DNA of 64,000 nucleotides. It comes from Ancylobacter lacus. GTDB taxonomy: Bacteria; Pseudomonadota; Alphaproteobacteria; Rhizobiales; Xanthobacteraceae. The translations under genes were made by a program, and so were the position numbers. Below the pieces are notes generated by a model. That model saw only the letters and a list, made by a program, of their open reading frames with translations, did no database searches and was not told the DNA's origin. The stretch spans positions 62,001 through 126,000 of the forward strand of contig NZ_JAHBGE010000063.1 of the NCBI RefSeq assembly GCF_018390635.1, given 5' to 3'. Positions 53,983 through 62,778 of this stretch are shown here, one piece after another (the first letter of the stretch is position 1; every line of letters starts with the position of its first letter).

Positions 53983-55056
53983 TCAGGCGACGTTCTGCGC
54001 GCTGTCGGCGAAGTCGCGCTCCTTGAAGCGCACCGGCGGCGCCGCGGTGCGCGCCGAGGTCAGCACCCGGCAGATGCCGTTCTGTTCCACCACCGTGCCG
54101 CAGCTCGTGGCGAAGGCCGGCCGCGGCAGCAGGCGGCTCTGGCCCAGCTCCATGTGGACGTCGACCAGGCAGTCGACGAAGCGGCGCGCCAGCTTGAAGT
54201 CGGCGGCGGCGGGACCCATCATCGCGGTGACCGGGTTCACGATCCGCACGAGGTCCGGCCGCAGCGCCCGCAGCGTGCCGGCGGCAAAGAGCGGTTCGGC
54301 CGTGTGGTCAAGCACATAGCCGATATTGCGGCCGGACAGGATGAGCGCGAGCTGGGACTGGATGCCGAGCCCGATGTCGCCGCAGGTCACGCCGTGCCGG
54401 GTGCACTCGGGATGGTAGTATTCGAGGTGGCCGCGGTTGCAATAGGCCGCGGATTCGATCTCGGCCAGCGTCATCTCGGCATCCGGCCGGCCGAAGAAGG
54501 GGTGGCGGTCGCTGCAGCACATATAGCCCTGTTCGTCGAACAGATGCTCATAGGTGAGCTGGGGGAACTGGTCGTTCACCAGCCCGATGCCGACATGCAC
54601 CATGCCGTCCGCCACCCGGCCGGTGAGCTGGAAGCCGAGCATCACCTCCATGCGGAACCGGACATTGGGGTAATATTCCGAAAAGCGCTGGATGGCGTCG
54701 TGCAGCCGCGCCGAGGGATTTTCGACGATGCCGTCCTGGATGCCGACGCACAGCTCGTAGGAGGCGCTCTGGTTGATGTTCGAGGCGCGCTGCTTGAAGG
54801 TTTCCACCGAGGCGAACAATTCCTTGGCGGCCTGATAGACCGCCTCGCCCTCGCGGAACAGCTTGAAGCCCTTCGGCCCGCGCCGGCACAGCCGGGTGCC
54901 GAGGCGTATCTCCAGCGATTTCAGGTTTTCGCTCAGTGTCGACTGGGAGAGATTGAGCGCCGCCTGGGCGGCGGTGAAGCTGCCTTCCTCGACGATTGTG
55001 CAGAAGCACCGCAGCAGCTTCAGGTCGATATCGTAGATCTGGCTGATGTTCGACAT
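53983..55056 (-). CDS. LysR-family transcriptional regulator
   Basis: The N-terminal winged helix-turn-helix of this 357-residue regulator reads LLRCFCTIVEEGSFTAAQAALNLSQSTLSENLKSLEIRLG, typical of LysR. The effector domain (about 95-320) is followed by an extra C-terminal tail of some 30 residues. It diverges from the monooxygenase operon that begins at 55335, the usual LysR arrangement, so it probably controls that operon and itself. The start MSNISQIYD was chosen because everything upstream in the frame is non-homologous. The effector is unknown but should be related to the substrate of the operon. Confidence 0.9.
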   Translation of the reverse strand: MSNISQIYDIDLKLLRCFCTIVEEGSFTAAQAALNLSQSTLSENLKSLEIRLGTRLCRRGPKGFKLFREGEAVYQAAKELFASVETFKQRASNINQSASYELCVGIQDGIVENPSARLHDAIQRFSEYYPNVRFRMEVMLGFQLTGRVADGMVHVGIGLVNDQFPQLTYEHLFDEQGYMCCSDRHPFFGRPDAEMTLAEIESAAYCNRGHLEYYHPECTRHGVTCGDIGLGIQSQLALILSGRNIGYVLDHTAEPLFAAGTLRALRPDLVRIVNPVTAMMGPAAADFKLARRFVDCLVDVHMELGQSRLLPRPAFATSCGTVVEQNGICRVLTSARTAAPPVRFKERDFADSAQNVA

Positions 55057-55334
55057 GGCCTCGCCTCTCTGTAACGACCGTGCACCCCCCGAAACGCGAT
55101 CGGCCCTGCCGTGCAAATTGTGCGCCGCACGCAACCGACTTGCCTCCGGGCGGTTTCTTTCTGCACAACATTCTATCTGCGCACGAAAATGCCCAGATAT
55201 TGGGCGGGGGGTGCGCGCCTGCCCATTGTGCGGCCACAGATCGGCCGGACCATGGCTCGGGCGATTGGCGATGGTTCGGCCGGAGCGCGGCGGCCTATCG
55301 TTCGACGTCAATGCGTGGCTGTGCGGAGTGCTTC
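55057..55334. promoter_or_regulatory. Divergent control region between LysR and monooxygenase genes
   Basis: 278 bases hold both promoters. Dyads of the LysR kind can be seen, for example GTGC-GCC-GCAC at 55120-55130 flanked by GTGCAAATT and ACGCAAC. A second AT-richer patch lies at 55150-55200 (CTGCACAACATTCTATCTGCGCAC). Which is the activator site cannot be fixed by eye. Confidence 0.4.
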
Positions 55335-56648
55335 ATGAGTGCCAAGCCGTTCCATCTCGGGTGGTTCACCAATTTCGCCGTGGACGAATGGACCCGCACC
55401 TTCACCGGTGGCGGCGGCGACCCGTGGGACGGGCAGTTCTATGTCGACATGGCCAGGGCCATGGAGCGGGCGTGCTTCGACTACATCATGCTCGAGGACA
55501 CGCTGATGATCTCGGAGGCCTATGGCGGCACCACCGAGGTCTATCTCAAGCACAACATCATGGGCCCCAAGGCCGATCCCTCGCCGATGGCGGCGCTGAT
55601 CGGCGCCGCGACCACCCATCTCGGCGTGGTGGCGACCTTCTCCACCATGGCCTACCCGCCCTTCATGCTGGCCCGGCTCTGCGCCACGCTGGACAATATC
55701 TGCAAGGGCCGCTTCGGCTGGAACATCGTCACCACCGGCGAGGATCTGGCGGCGGAGAATTTCGGCATGGACAAGCTGCCGCCCCGGCAGCAGCGCTACG
55801 ACATGGCCGACGAATATGTCGAGCTGTGCAAGCAGCTCTGGGCGAGCTGGGAGCCGGACGCGGTGGTGCGCGACCTCTCCACCGGCACCTATGCCGACTA
55901 CACCAAGGTCAAGCCCATCCATTTCAAGGGCACCTATTACAAGAGCCGCGGCCCGCTGAACTGCGTGCCGGCGATCCAGGGCCGGCCCGCCTTCGTGCAG
56001 GCGGGCGGCTCGCCGCGCGGGCGCCAGTTCGCCGCCATGACCGCCGACAGCATCATCGCCCCCTCCATGGGCGTCGCCGGGCTGAAGGCCTATCGCGACG
56101 ACGTGCGGGCGCGGGCGGTGGCCGGCGGGCGCGACCCCGACGAGATCAAGATTCTGTTCGTGGTGGCCCCGATCCTCGGCGAGACCGAGGAGGAGGCGAA
56201 GGCCAAGGCCGCGCGCATCGCCGACGCGCCGGACTATTGCGAGAAGGCGCTGGCGCTGATCTCGGCCATCACCGACATCGATTTCCAGAAGTTCGATCTC
56301 GACAAGCCGCTGCCCGAGCAGCTCACCACCAATGGCGAGCAGGGTTCGCTCGACGCCTTCCAGCAGTGGGGCACGGGCAAGACCCTGCGCGAGCTGTGCC
56401 GCGACCAGCTCTCGCGCGGGCTGGACGGCCTCGTCGGCACCCCGGAGCAGGTCGCCGAGCGCATGGGCGAGGTGATGGCGGAGGTCGGCGGCGACGGGTT
56501 CCTGATCACCCGCCCCTTCACCTCCAACATCAGCCGGCAATACATTCTCGACATCTGCGAGGGTCTGGTGCCGGCGCTGCAGAGGCGGGGGCTTGCCCGC
56601 ACCCGCTACACCAAGAGCACCCTGCGCGAAACGCTGCGGGAGTTCTGA
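55335..56648 (+). CDS. LLM-class FMNH2-dependent monooxygenase (NtaA/SnaA/DszA family), copy 1
   Basis: This 437-residue TIM-barrel flavin-dependent monooxygenase needs reduced FMN from a partner reductase. Landmarks are KPFHLGWFTNFAVDEWTRTF, ERACFDYIMLEDTLMISEAYGG, GRFGWNIVTTGEDLAAENFGMD, FKGTYYKSRGPLNCVPAIQGRPAFVQAGGSPRG and a C-terminal RGLARTRYTKSTLRETLREF. These place it with nitrilotriacetate, pristinamycin and dibenzothiophene-sulfone monooxygenases. It begins a three-gene operon with two flavin reductases, divergent from LysR. The ATG at 55335 gives a normal start. The substrate is not predictable. Confidence 0.92.
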   Translation: MSAKPFHLGWFTNFAVDEWTRTFTGGGGDPWDGQFYVDMARAMERACFDYIMLEDTLMISEAYGGTTEVYLKHNIMGPKADPSPMAALIGAATTHLGVVATFSTMAYPPFMLARLCATLDNICKGRFGWNIVTTGEDLAAENFGMDKLPPRQQRYDMADEYVELCKQLWASWEPDAVVRDLSTGTYADYTKVKPIHFKGTYYKSRGPLNCVPAIQGRPAFVQAGGSPRGRQFAAMTADSIIAPSMGVAGLKAYRDDVRARAVAGGRDPDEIKILFVVAPILGETEEEAKAKAARIADAPDYCEKALALISAITDIDFQKFDLDKPLPEQLTTNGEQGSLDAFQQWGTGKTLRELCRDQLSRGLDGLVGTPEQVAERMGEVMAEVGGDGFLITRPFTSNISRQYILDICEGLVPALQRRGLARTRYTKSTLRETLREF

Positions 56649-56679
56649 ACGCCGTTGCGACGGCCAACCGGAGAAACCC

Positions 56680-57222
56680 ATGAGCGCGACCGACCCGCGT
56701 GACGCCGCGGCCGCCCTGGCCGGCGAGCCCCTCTCCGCCGCGGTGAGCCGCGAGCTTTACCGCAGCGGCATGGCCAAGCTGCCGGCGGCGGTGAACATCA
56801 TCACCAGCCTCGGCGAGGCTGGCCGCTGCGGCTTCACCGCCTCGGCGGTGTGCTCGGTCACCGACAGCCCGCCGACGCTGCTGGTCTGCGTGAACCGCAC
56901 CAACCAGTCGCACAAGGCCATCGCCGCCAGCCGGGTGCTCTGCGTCAACACGCTGGCGGGCCCGCACCATGAAGCGCTCTCCATGGCCTTCGCCGGCGGG
57001 GTGAAGAACATGGACGAGCGCTTCGCCGCCGGCGACTGGACGACCCTCGTCACCGGTGCCCCCGTGCTCGCCGAGGCCACCGTCGCCTTCGACTGCCGGG
57101 TGACGCACATGGCCGAGGTCGGCACCCACGATGTGGTGTTCTGCGAAGTGCTGGGCATTCACGAGGGCGGGGCGGCGGAAGGGCTGGTCTATTTCGGCCG
57201 CCGGTTCCACCATCTCGCCTGA
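56680..57222 (+). CDS. Flavin reductase, RutF-like
   Basis: This 180-residue split-barrel flavin reductase reduces FMN with NADH for the neighbouring monooxygenase. AVNIITSLGEAGRCGFTASAVCSVTDSPPTLLVCVN, RVLCVNTLAG, MDERFAAGDW and VGTHDVVFCEVLGI closely resemble RutF of pyrimidine catabolism. None of the other rut genes are present, so it is a general supplier here. A GGAGAAA site precedes the ATG. It lies 31 bases after the monooxygenase, and a perfect 9-bp stem-loop follows. Confidence 0.9.
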   Translation: MSATDPRDAAAALAGEPLSAAVSRELYRSGMAKLPAAVNIITSLGEAGRCGFTASAVCSVTDSPPTLLVCVNRTNQSHKAIAASRVLCVNTLAGPHHEALSMAFAGGVKNMDERFAAGDWTTLVTGAPVLAEATVAFDCRVTHMAEVGTHDVVFCEVLGIHEGGAAEGLVYFGRRFHHLA

Positions 57223-57227
57223 GACGC

Positions 57228-57254
57228 GCACGGCGCCGAATCCCCGCGCCGTGC
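57228..57254 (+). repeat. Perfect 9-bp stem-loop between the two flavin-reductase genes
   Basis: GCACGGCGC pairs with GCGCCGTGC around a 9-base loop, five bases after the first reductase stop and 31 before the second start. There is no T-run. Confidence 0.65.
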
Positions 57255-57285
57255 CGAACCCGCCGCTTCCAGGAGTACGCTGCCC

Positions 57286-57801
57286 ATGACCGACACGCCT
57301 GCCCCCATCGACACCAAGACCTTCTGGCGCACGCTGGGCGAACGTGCCACCGGCATGACCATCGTCACCGCGCAGGGCGAGGAGGGGCCGGCCGGCTTCC
57401 TTGGGCTGTCCGCCACCCATGTCACCGCCGATCCGCCCACCCTGCTGGTCTCGATCGACGCCAAGACCAGCGCGCTGGGCCCGGTGCTGGCGAAGAAGCA
57501 CTTCGCGGTGAACTTCCTGCCCGCCGAGGCCGGCCATGTCGCCGACGCCTTCTCCGGCAAGGCCGGGCTGTCGGGAGCCGACCGCTTCCTCGCCGGCGAG
57601 TGGGAGCCGCTCGCCACCGGCGCGCCCACCTTCAAGGCGGCGCTGGGCGTGTTCGACTGCGTGGTGGACCAGGTGGTGGAGCGCGGCAGCATCTCCATCG
57701 TCATCGGCACCGTGGTGGGCGCCCGTTCGGCCGGCGCTGGCGAGCCGCTGCTGTTCTTCCGGGGCAAGACGCTGGCCGGCTTCACCCCGCCGGCCGCCTG
57801 A
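57286..57801 (+). CDS. Second flavin reductase-like protein
   Basis: This 171-residue protein has the same split-barrel fold: RATGMTIVTAQGEEGPAGFLGLSATHVTADPPTLLVSID, HFAVNFLPAEAGHVADAF and VFDCVVDQVVERGSISIVIGTVVG. It is related to but clearly different from the RutF-like gene just upstream, with low identity. It may serve the second monooxygenase, which lies in the opposite operon and has no reductase of its own. It is the last gene on this strand before the convergent transporter operon. Confidence 0.88.
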   Translation: MTDTPAPIDTKTFWRTLGERATGMTIVTAQGEEGPAGFLGLSATHVTADPPTLLVSIDAKTSALGPVLAKKHFAVNFLPAEAGHVADAFSGKAGLSGADRFLAGEWEPLATGAPTFKAALGVFDCVVDQVVERGSISIVIGTVVGARSAGAGEPLLFFRGKTLAGFTPPAA

Positions 57802-58104
57802 AGGCGGGGCGCGCGCGCCGCGCGGGCTCCCGGCGTTGCAAGGCAGCGCGGCGGCCAGGCAACGCGGCGGCAAGGCCGCGCGGCGGGAGATGTCCCGGCG
57901 CGCGGCGCCGTCGTCGAGGGCCGTGCGACGGCCTCCCGCCGCGCGGCGTCGGCGCGGCGACCCAGCCCCTGGGGCAATGCCCCGTCCCGCGCCGATGGGC
58001 GGAAGGGATAACGCGTCCTGAATAGAGGATCGGGAACGGGCGGGCTTTCCGGTTCGCCCGGCCGACCTCGTGGGGCGGCGTGGGGTGGGCCGGCGGCTCC
58101 GGCG
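57802..58104. other. Gap between convergent operons
   Basis: About 300 bases of very GC-rich sequence with imperfect short repeats of GCGGCGGCAAGGC type near 57840-57890. There is no gene and no clear T-run terminator for either operon. Confidence 0.45.
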
Positions 58105-58857
58105 TCAGTGCAGGATCTGGGCGAGGAAGCCGCGCAGCCGCTCGCTCGCCGGCGCGTCGAAGAAGCGGGCGGCCTCGCCGCTCTCCACGATGGCGCCGCG
58201 GTCCATGAACACGCAGCGGTCGGCCACCCGGCGGGCGAAGCCCATCTCATGGGTGACGCACAGCATGGTGACACCGCTCGCCGCCAGTTCCTCCATCACC
58301 GCCAGCACCTCCTTCACCATCTCCGGGTCGAGCGCCGAGGTCGGCTCGTCGAACAGCAGGATGCGCGGCTCCATGCAGAGGGCGCGGGCGATGGCCACCC
58401 GCTGCTGCTGGCCGCCGGAGAGGCGGGAAGGGTATTTGCCGGCGTGGTCGGCGAGGTGGACGCGCTCCAGATGCTTCATGGCGAGCGCCTGCGCCTGCGC
58501 CTTGCCGAGGCCGCGGTTCAGCCGCGGCGCCAGCATGCAGTTCTCCAGCGCGGTGAGGTGCGGGAACAGGTTGAAGTGCTGGAACACCATGCCGACTTCC
58601 TGCCGCACGTCCTGCACCGTGCCCTCGTCGCCGGTGAGCTCGATGCCGTTGACGACGATGCGGCCGGCATCGTGCCGCTCCAGCGCGTTGAGGCAGCGGA
58701 TGAAGGTCGACTTGCCGGAGCCGGAGGGCCCGCAGATCACGATCTTCTCGCCGCGCCGCACCTCGAGGTCGACGCCGCACAGCGCGGCATGGTCGCCATA
58801 GCGCTTCACCAGCCCGGTGACCGAGACGGCGATGCCGGGATCGGGGACGGCCGTCAT
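58105..58857 (-). CDS. Polar amino acid-type ABC transporter, ATP-binding protein
   Basis: This 250-residue ATPase resembles AapP/GlnQ/HisP. Walker [29 protein letters not shown], signature [15 protein letters not shown], Walker [16 protein letters not shown] and switch [14 protein letters not shown] are all intact. It ends QILH like AapP. It is the last gene of the minus-strand operon, starting in an ATGA overlap with the permease gene. The substrate follows from the binding protein, which is unknown. Confidence 0.93.
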   Translation of the reverse strand: MTAVPDPGIAVSVTGLVKRYGDHAALCGVDLEVRRGEKIVICGPSGSGKSTFIRCLNALERHDAGRIVVNGIELTGDEGTVQDVRQEVGMVFQHFNLFPHLTALENCMLAPRLNRGLGKAQAQALAMKHLERVHLADHAGKYPSRLSGGQQQRVAIARALCMEPRILLFDEPTSALDPEMVKEVLAVMEELAASGVTMLCVTHEMGFARRVADRCVFMDRGAIVESGEAARFFDAPASERLRGFLAQILH

Positions 58858-59657
58858 AGGACCGGCCTCCTGAAGCCGCTGCGGCGGCGCGGCGCCGGGA
58901 CCGGAATCTCGCCGGCGCTGGCGGCGACCGCCGCGCGCTGCTGCGCCTGCTCCTGCGGCGGCACCGCGTTGTGGCGGTCGAGCCAGCGGCCCCACAGGTC
59001 GAAGCCGATGCGCAGCACGTTGACGAACGCCCAGTACAGCGCCGCGGCGCACAGAATGGGGGTGAAGGGGTCGTAGGTCTGCTCGAAGATGGAGTTGGCC
59101 ACCGCGGTGAGGTCGGTGATGGTGACCACCGAGACGATGGCGGTGCCCTTGGTGAAGCTCACCACCTCGTTCTGGTAGGCCTTCAGCCCGTAGCGGATGG
59201 CGAGCGGCATCTTCACCCAGATGAAGACGTTGCGCCGCGAGATGCCGAGCGCCTCGCTCGCCTCGACGATGCCGTGCGGCACGGCGTTGAGGCTGCCGCG
59301 CAGCACCTCCACCATGTAGGCGGCATGGTTGAGGCTGAAGGCGAGGATGGCGCAGCCGAAGGCCGAGCCGAACAGCACCCAGAGCGGCCCCTCGCGCAGC
59401 GCCTTGATCTGGCCGAAGCCGTAATAGACGAGGTAGAGCAGGATCAGCACCGGGGCGCCGCGGAAGAACACCACGAACAGTTCCGCCGGCAGCGCCAGCC
59501 AGCGCCGCGGCGACATCCGGGCGAAGCAGAGCGGGAAGGCCAGCGCCAGCCCGAACACCAGCGGCAGCGCGGTGATGAGCACCGTGACCTGCAGCCCGCG
59601 CAGCAGCGCCGGCAGGCTGTCCCAGGCGAGGGCGAGGTCGACCGGCAGCGCGTTCAT
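58854..59657 (-). CDS. Polar amino acid-type ABC transporter, permease 2
   Basis: This 267-residue HisM/GlnP-type permease has LLRGLQVTVLITALPLVFGLALAF. The EAA loop is YMVEVLRGSLNAVPHGIVEASEALGISRRNVFIWVKMPLAIRYGLKAYQN, with FTKGTAIVSVVTITDL after it. The C-terminal 45 residues after the last helix are a Gln/Arg-rich hydrophilic tail, longer than usual. It overlaps the previous permease by ATGA and the ATPase by ATGA, so all three are coupled. Confidence 0.92.
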   Translation of the reverse strand: MNALPVDLALAWDSLPALLRGLQVTVLITALPLVFGLALAFPLCFARMSPRRWLALPAELFVVFFRGAPVLILLYLVYYGFGQIKALREGPLWVLFGSAFGCAILAFSLNHAAYMVEVLRGSLNAVPHGIVEASEALGISRRNVFIWVKMPLAIRYGLKAYQNEVVSFTKGTAIVSVVTITDLTAVANSIFEQTYDPFTPILCAAALYWAFVNVLRIGFDLWGRWLDRHNAVPPQEQAQQRAAVAASAGEIPVPAPRRRSGFRRPVL

Positions 59658-60382
59658 GCCCGCACCCCGGCGTCGCGGCGCTGCGGCGTGCGGCGCAGGC
59701 CGCGCTCCAGCCGGATTTCCAGCCGGTCCGCCAGCTTCAGCGTGATGGCGCTGAACACGATGAAGAACAGCGCGGTGGCGATGAAGAAGACGAAGGGCTC
59801 CTTGGTCGCGCCCGCCGCCACCTTGGCGCTCGCCACCAGGTCCTGCAGCCCGGCCAGCGAGACCAGCGGCGTCTCCTTCAGCATGAAGCTCCAGACATTG
59901 ACGAGGCCGGGCAGCGCCAGCCGCAGCGCCTGCGGCAGGATGACCTTCAGCCACATGACGAGCGGGGGTATGGCGAGGGCGCGCGCGCCCTCGAACTGGC
60001 CCTTCGGCAGGTTGCCGATCGCCCCGCGCACCAGCTCGGCGATGTAGGCGGTATAGACGATGGTGAGCGCGGCGACGCCGGCGCCGAAGGGCGAGATGTC
60101 GATTCCCGCCCCGGCGGCGCCGAACACCGCCGCCAGCATGGCGCTGCCGCCATAGAAGATGAGGAAGATGACGAGCAGCGAGGGCACGCCCATGAAGATC
60201 GAGGCGTAGACCCGCCACAGCCCCTGCACCAGCCGGTTCGGCGACAGGGTGAGGATGCCGACCAGCACGCCGAACAGGAAGGCGAGGGCGAAGCTGGCCA
60301 GGAACAGTTCCAGCGTGATGAGCGCCCCCTGCCCGAGCTGGCGGAGATAGTCGGCGAACTCGGGAAGGGAGAGATGCATCAT
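59654..60382 (-). CDS. Polar amino acid-type ABC transporter, permease 1
   Basis: This 242-residue HisQ-type permease has LGQGALITLELFLASFALAFLFGVLVGIL. The EAA loop is YIAELVRGAIGNLPKGQFEGARALAIPPLVMWLKVILPQALRLALPG, with MLKETPLVSLAGLQDLV after it. It forms a heterodimer with permease 2. It starts 28 bases after the binding-protein gene and overlaps permease 2 by four bases. Confidence 0.92.
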   Translation of the reverse strand: MMHLSLPEFADYLRQLGQGALITLELFLASFALAFLFGVLVGILTLSPNRLVQGLWRVYASIFMGVPSLLVIFLIFYGGSAMLAAVFGAAGAGIDISPFGAGVAALTIVYTAYIAELVRGAIGNLPKGQFEGARALAIPPLVMWLKVILPQALRLALPGLVNVWSFMLKETPLVSLAGLQDLVASAKVAAGATKEPFVFFIATALFFIVFSAITLKLADRLEIRLERGLRRTPQRRDAGVRA

Positions 60383-60410
60383 CGGCCGGCTCCGGGGTGC
60401 TGCCTCGCGA

Positions 60411-61274
60411 TCAGTTCGTCTTGTCGCAGGCGGCCTCGGCGCTCAGCGTCGCCACCGGCACGTACTTCTTGCGGATGGTGGTGTAGGTGCAGTCCTTGAT
60501 CATCGAGGCGAGGGCCTCGTTGACGCGCTTGACCAGCGCCTCGCTCTTCTTCGGGAAGATCCAGCTATAGCCGCGCTCGGCCTCCGGGATGGCGGGGTCG
60601 CCGAGCCAGTGGTCGCCGCCGGTGAGCATGTAGTCCTTGCCCTCGGGCTTGGCGATCAGCTCCAGCGTCCAGTTGATCTTGGAATCGAACACCGCGTCGA
60701 GCCGACCGGCCAGCAGGTCCAGCTTCATCTGGTCGGGATTGTCGTAATACACCTCCACGAAGGTGTCCTTGCCGAACATCTTGTGGATGTAGGGCACCAT
60801 GGAGGCGCCGCGCTGCAGGGCGAGGCGGATGCCCTTGCCGGTCACGCCTTCCTTGGTGAGGGTGTAGTTGCTGTCCTTGCGCACCACGAAGGTGGCGGGG
60901 TTGTAGACGATGGGCATGGCGAACAGCGCCTTCTCCATGCGCTCGGGCGTCGGCGAGATCTGGGTGACGATACCGTCGAACTTGCCCTGCAGCATGGACG
61001 GGATCAGCGCCTTGAAGTCCATGACCACGATTTCGCAGTCGGCGCCGATGCGCTTGCACATCTCGCGGGCCAGTTCCGGCTCCATGCCGGTGAGCTGGCC
61101 CGAGGAGTCGACGATGGAGAAGGGGGGATAGACCCCTTCATTGCCGAGCTTGAGCTTCTCGGCGCGGGCGCTGCCGGGCGCCGCGACCAGGGCGAGCGCG
61201 ATGGCGGCGGCAGCGCCGCAGGCCAGCACGCGGGGATGGCGAAGGCGGTGGGTCGGAAGCAGGCCTGAGAACAT
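60411..61274 (-). CDS. ABC transporter substrate-binding protein, family 3
   Basis: This 287-residue periplasmic binding protein has a signal peptide (ACGAAAAIALALVAAPGSARAEK). The mature part opens LKLGNEGVYPPFSIVDSSGQLTGMEPELAREMCKRIGADCEIV, the pattern of family 3 binding proteins for polar amino acids and opines, and contains QISPTPERMEKALFAMPIVYNPATFVV. The ligand residues are not those of a pure glutamine or arginine binder as far as I can see, so the ligand may be a modified amino acid. The gene sits between monooxygenase copy 2 and the permeases. Confidence 0.9.
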   Translation of the reverse strand: MFSGLLPTHRLRHPRVLACGAAAAIALALVAAPGSARAEKLKLGNEGVYPPFSIVDSSGQLTGMEPELAREMCKRIGADCEIVVMDFKALIPSMLQGKFDGIVTQISPTPERMEKALFAMPIVYNPATFVVRKDSNYTLTKEGVTGKGIRLALQRGASMVPYIHKMFGKDTFVEVYYDNPDQMKLDLLAGRLDAVFDSKINWTLELIAKPEGKDYMLTGGDHWLGDPAIPEAERGYSWIFPKKSEALVKRVNEALASMIKDCTYTTIRKKYVPVATLSAEAACDKTN

Positions 61275-61327
61275 CGCGTCGGTCCCTGTCGTGCGGTGGC
61301 TGGGGGGGCGGGGGGCGGAACGGGGGG

Positions 61328-62647
61328 TCAGAACTCCAGCAGGTTGTCGCGGAGCTGGGCGTGGGCGTAGCCCTTGCGGGTGAGGCCGCGGCGCTGGAGC
61401 ACCGGAACCAGCCCGTCCATGATGGTGGCCACCGAGCGGCGGCTGACGTCGCCGAGGGCGATGAGGAAGCCGTCGCCGCCGACCTCCTCCATGATCTCGC
61501 TCATCTGCGAGGCGACGCTGTCGGGCGTGCCGTAGACGTCGACGCAGTAGCCCTGCGAGGTGTGGTCGATCATCGCCTCGCGCAGCGACTTGTCGCCGGC
61601 GCGGGTGAGGAATTGCGAGAGGCTCGACTGGTGGCCATTGGTGGTCAGGGTGAGCTGGCTGACCGGGGTATCGAGGTCGAGGCCGGAAAGGTCGAGATTG
61701 GTGCTCCAGCCGAAGCGGGCCATGCGGGCATCGAGATGAGCGGCGGACAGCACCCGGCGCTGCTCGGCGAAGTATTTCGCCTGGTCCTCGGTCTCGGCGA
61801 CGATCGGGGAGAACAGGAACAGGATCTTGCAGCTGTTGGGGTCGCGGCCCATGGCCGCCATCTGGCTGCGGATGTCGTCGCGATACTGCTTCATCGCGGC
61901 GACGCCGTTGGGCGCGGCGACGATGGTGTCGGCATGGGTGGCGGCGATGCGGCGCCCGCTCTTGGAGCCGCCGGCCTGCGCGATGACCGGCTGGCCCTGC
62001 GGGCAGGGGCCGGAATTCAGCGGCCCGCGCGAGGCGTAGTACTGGCCCTTGTAGTCGATGGTGTGGACCTTGGCGGGGTCGATCAGCACGCCGTTCTCGC
62101 GGTCGTCGAGAATGGCGCCGGGCTCCCAGGAGCCCCACAGGCCCTTGACGATGTCGATATATTCCTCGGCCATGACATAGCGCTGGTCATGGTCCGGCAG
62201 CTTGTCCATGCCGAAATTCTGGGCGGAATAGTCCGAGCTGCCGGTCACCATGTTCCAGCCGGCGCGCCCGCCGGAGATCTGGTCCAGCGAGGAGACGATG
62301 CGGGCGGTGAGGTAGGGGTGGTAGGCGAAGGTGGAGAGCGTCGGCACGATGCCGAGCCGGCGGGTATTGGCGGCCATCAGCGTCGCCACCACCGAGGGTT
62401 CCTGCCGGGGCACGCAGATGCCGCCCTTCAGGAAGATGTCGCGCGAATCCTGCCAGTTCTGGCCGATATAGATCGAGTCCTCGATCAGGATGTAGTCGAA
62501 GCAGGCCCGCTCCATGCCCTTGACGAGGTCGACGAACATGTCGGCCGTCATCCATTCCTGCGCGATGTTGCCGGTCCACGGCTCGCCCCACGCCTGAATG
62601 CTGGAGCCCTGGAGGAACCAGGACAGATGAAACGGATTGGCCGGCAT
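61328..62647 (-). CDS. LLM-class FMNH2-dependent monooxygenase (NtaA/SnaA/DszA family), copy 2
   Basis: This 439-residue paralogue of the copy-1 enzyme has NPFHLSWFLQGSSIQAWGEPWTGN, ERACFDYILIEDSIYIGQNW, GGRAGWNMVTGSSDYSAQNFGMD and YKGQYYASRGPLNSGPCPQGQPVIAQAGGSKSGR. It also has EVGGDGFLIALGDVSRRSVATIMDGLVPVLQRRGLTRKGY. It is about as long as copy 1 but differs in the N-terminal substrate loop, so it should oxidise a different molecule or the next intermediate. It heads the minus-strand operon, followed 53 bases later by the binding protein. AAGGTG precedes its ATG. Confidence 0.92.
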   Translation of the reverse strand: MPANPFHLSWFLQGSSIQAWGEPWTGNIAQEWMTADMFVDLVKGMERACFDYILIEDSIYIGQNWQDSRDIFLKGGICVPRQEPSVVATLMAANTRRLGIVPTLSTFAYHPYLTARIVSSLDQISGGRAGWNMVTGSSDYSAQNFGMDKLPDHDQRYVMAEEYIDIVKGLWGSWEPGAILDDRENGVLIDPAKVHTIDYKGQYYASRGPLNSGPCPQGQPVIAQAGGSKSGRRIAATHADTIVAAPNGVAAMKQYRDDIRSQMAAMGRDPNSCKILFLFSPIVAETEDQAKYFAEQRRVLSAAHLDARMARFGWSTNLDLSGLDLDTPVSQLTLTTNGHQSSLSQFLTRAGDKSLREAMIDHTSQGYCVDVYGTPDSVASQMSEIMEEVGGDGFLIALGDVSRRSVATIMDGLVPVLQRRGLTRKGYAHAQLRDNLLEF

Positions 62648-62778
62648 CGACGCACCTTTATCCCTTGCTGCAACGGCGCCGGCGCATCTCGACGCATCGG
62701 CGATGGACAGAGGGTAAGGCGGGCGGGCGCGGCGGGAGTATCGCGAAGGGGCGAAGCTCAGTTCGTCTGCCCTGCCTG

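Noticed and set aside
57840-57890. GCGGCGGC(C/A)AGGC-like tandem repeats
   Set aside because: Too short and imperfect; explained by GC-rich low complexity.
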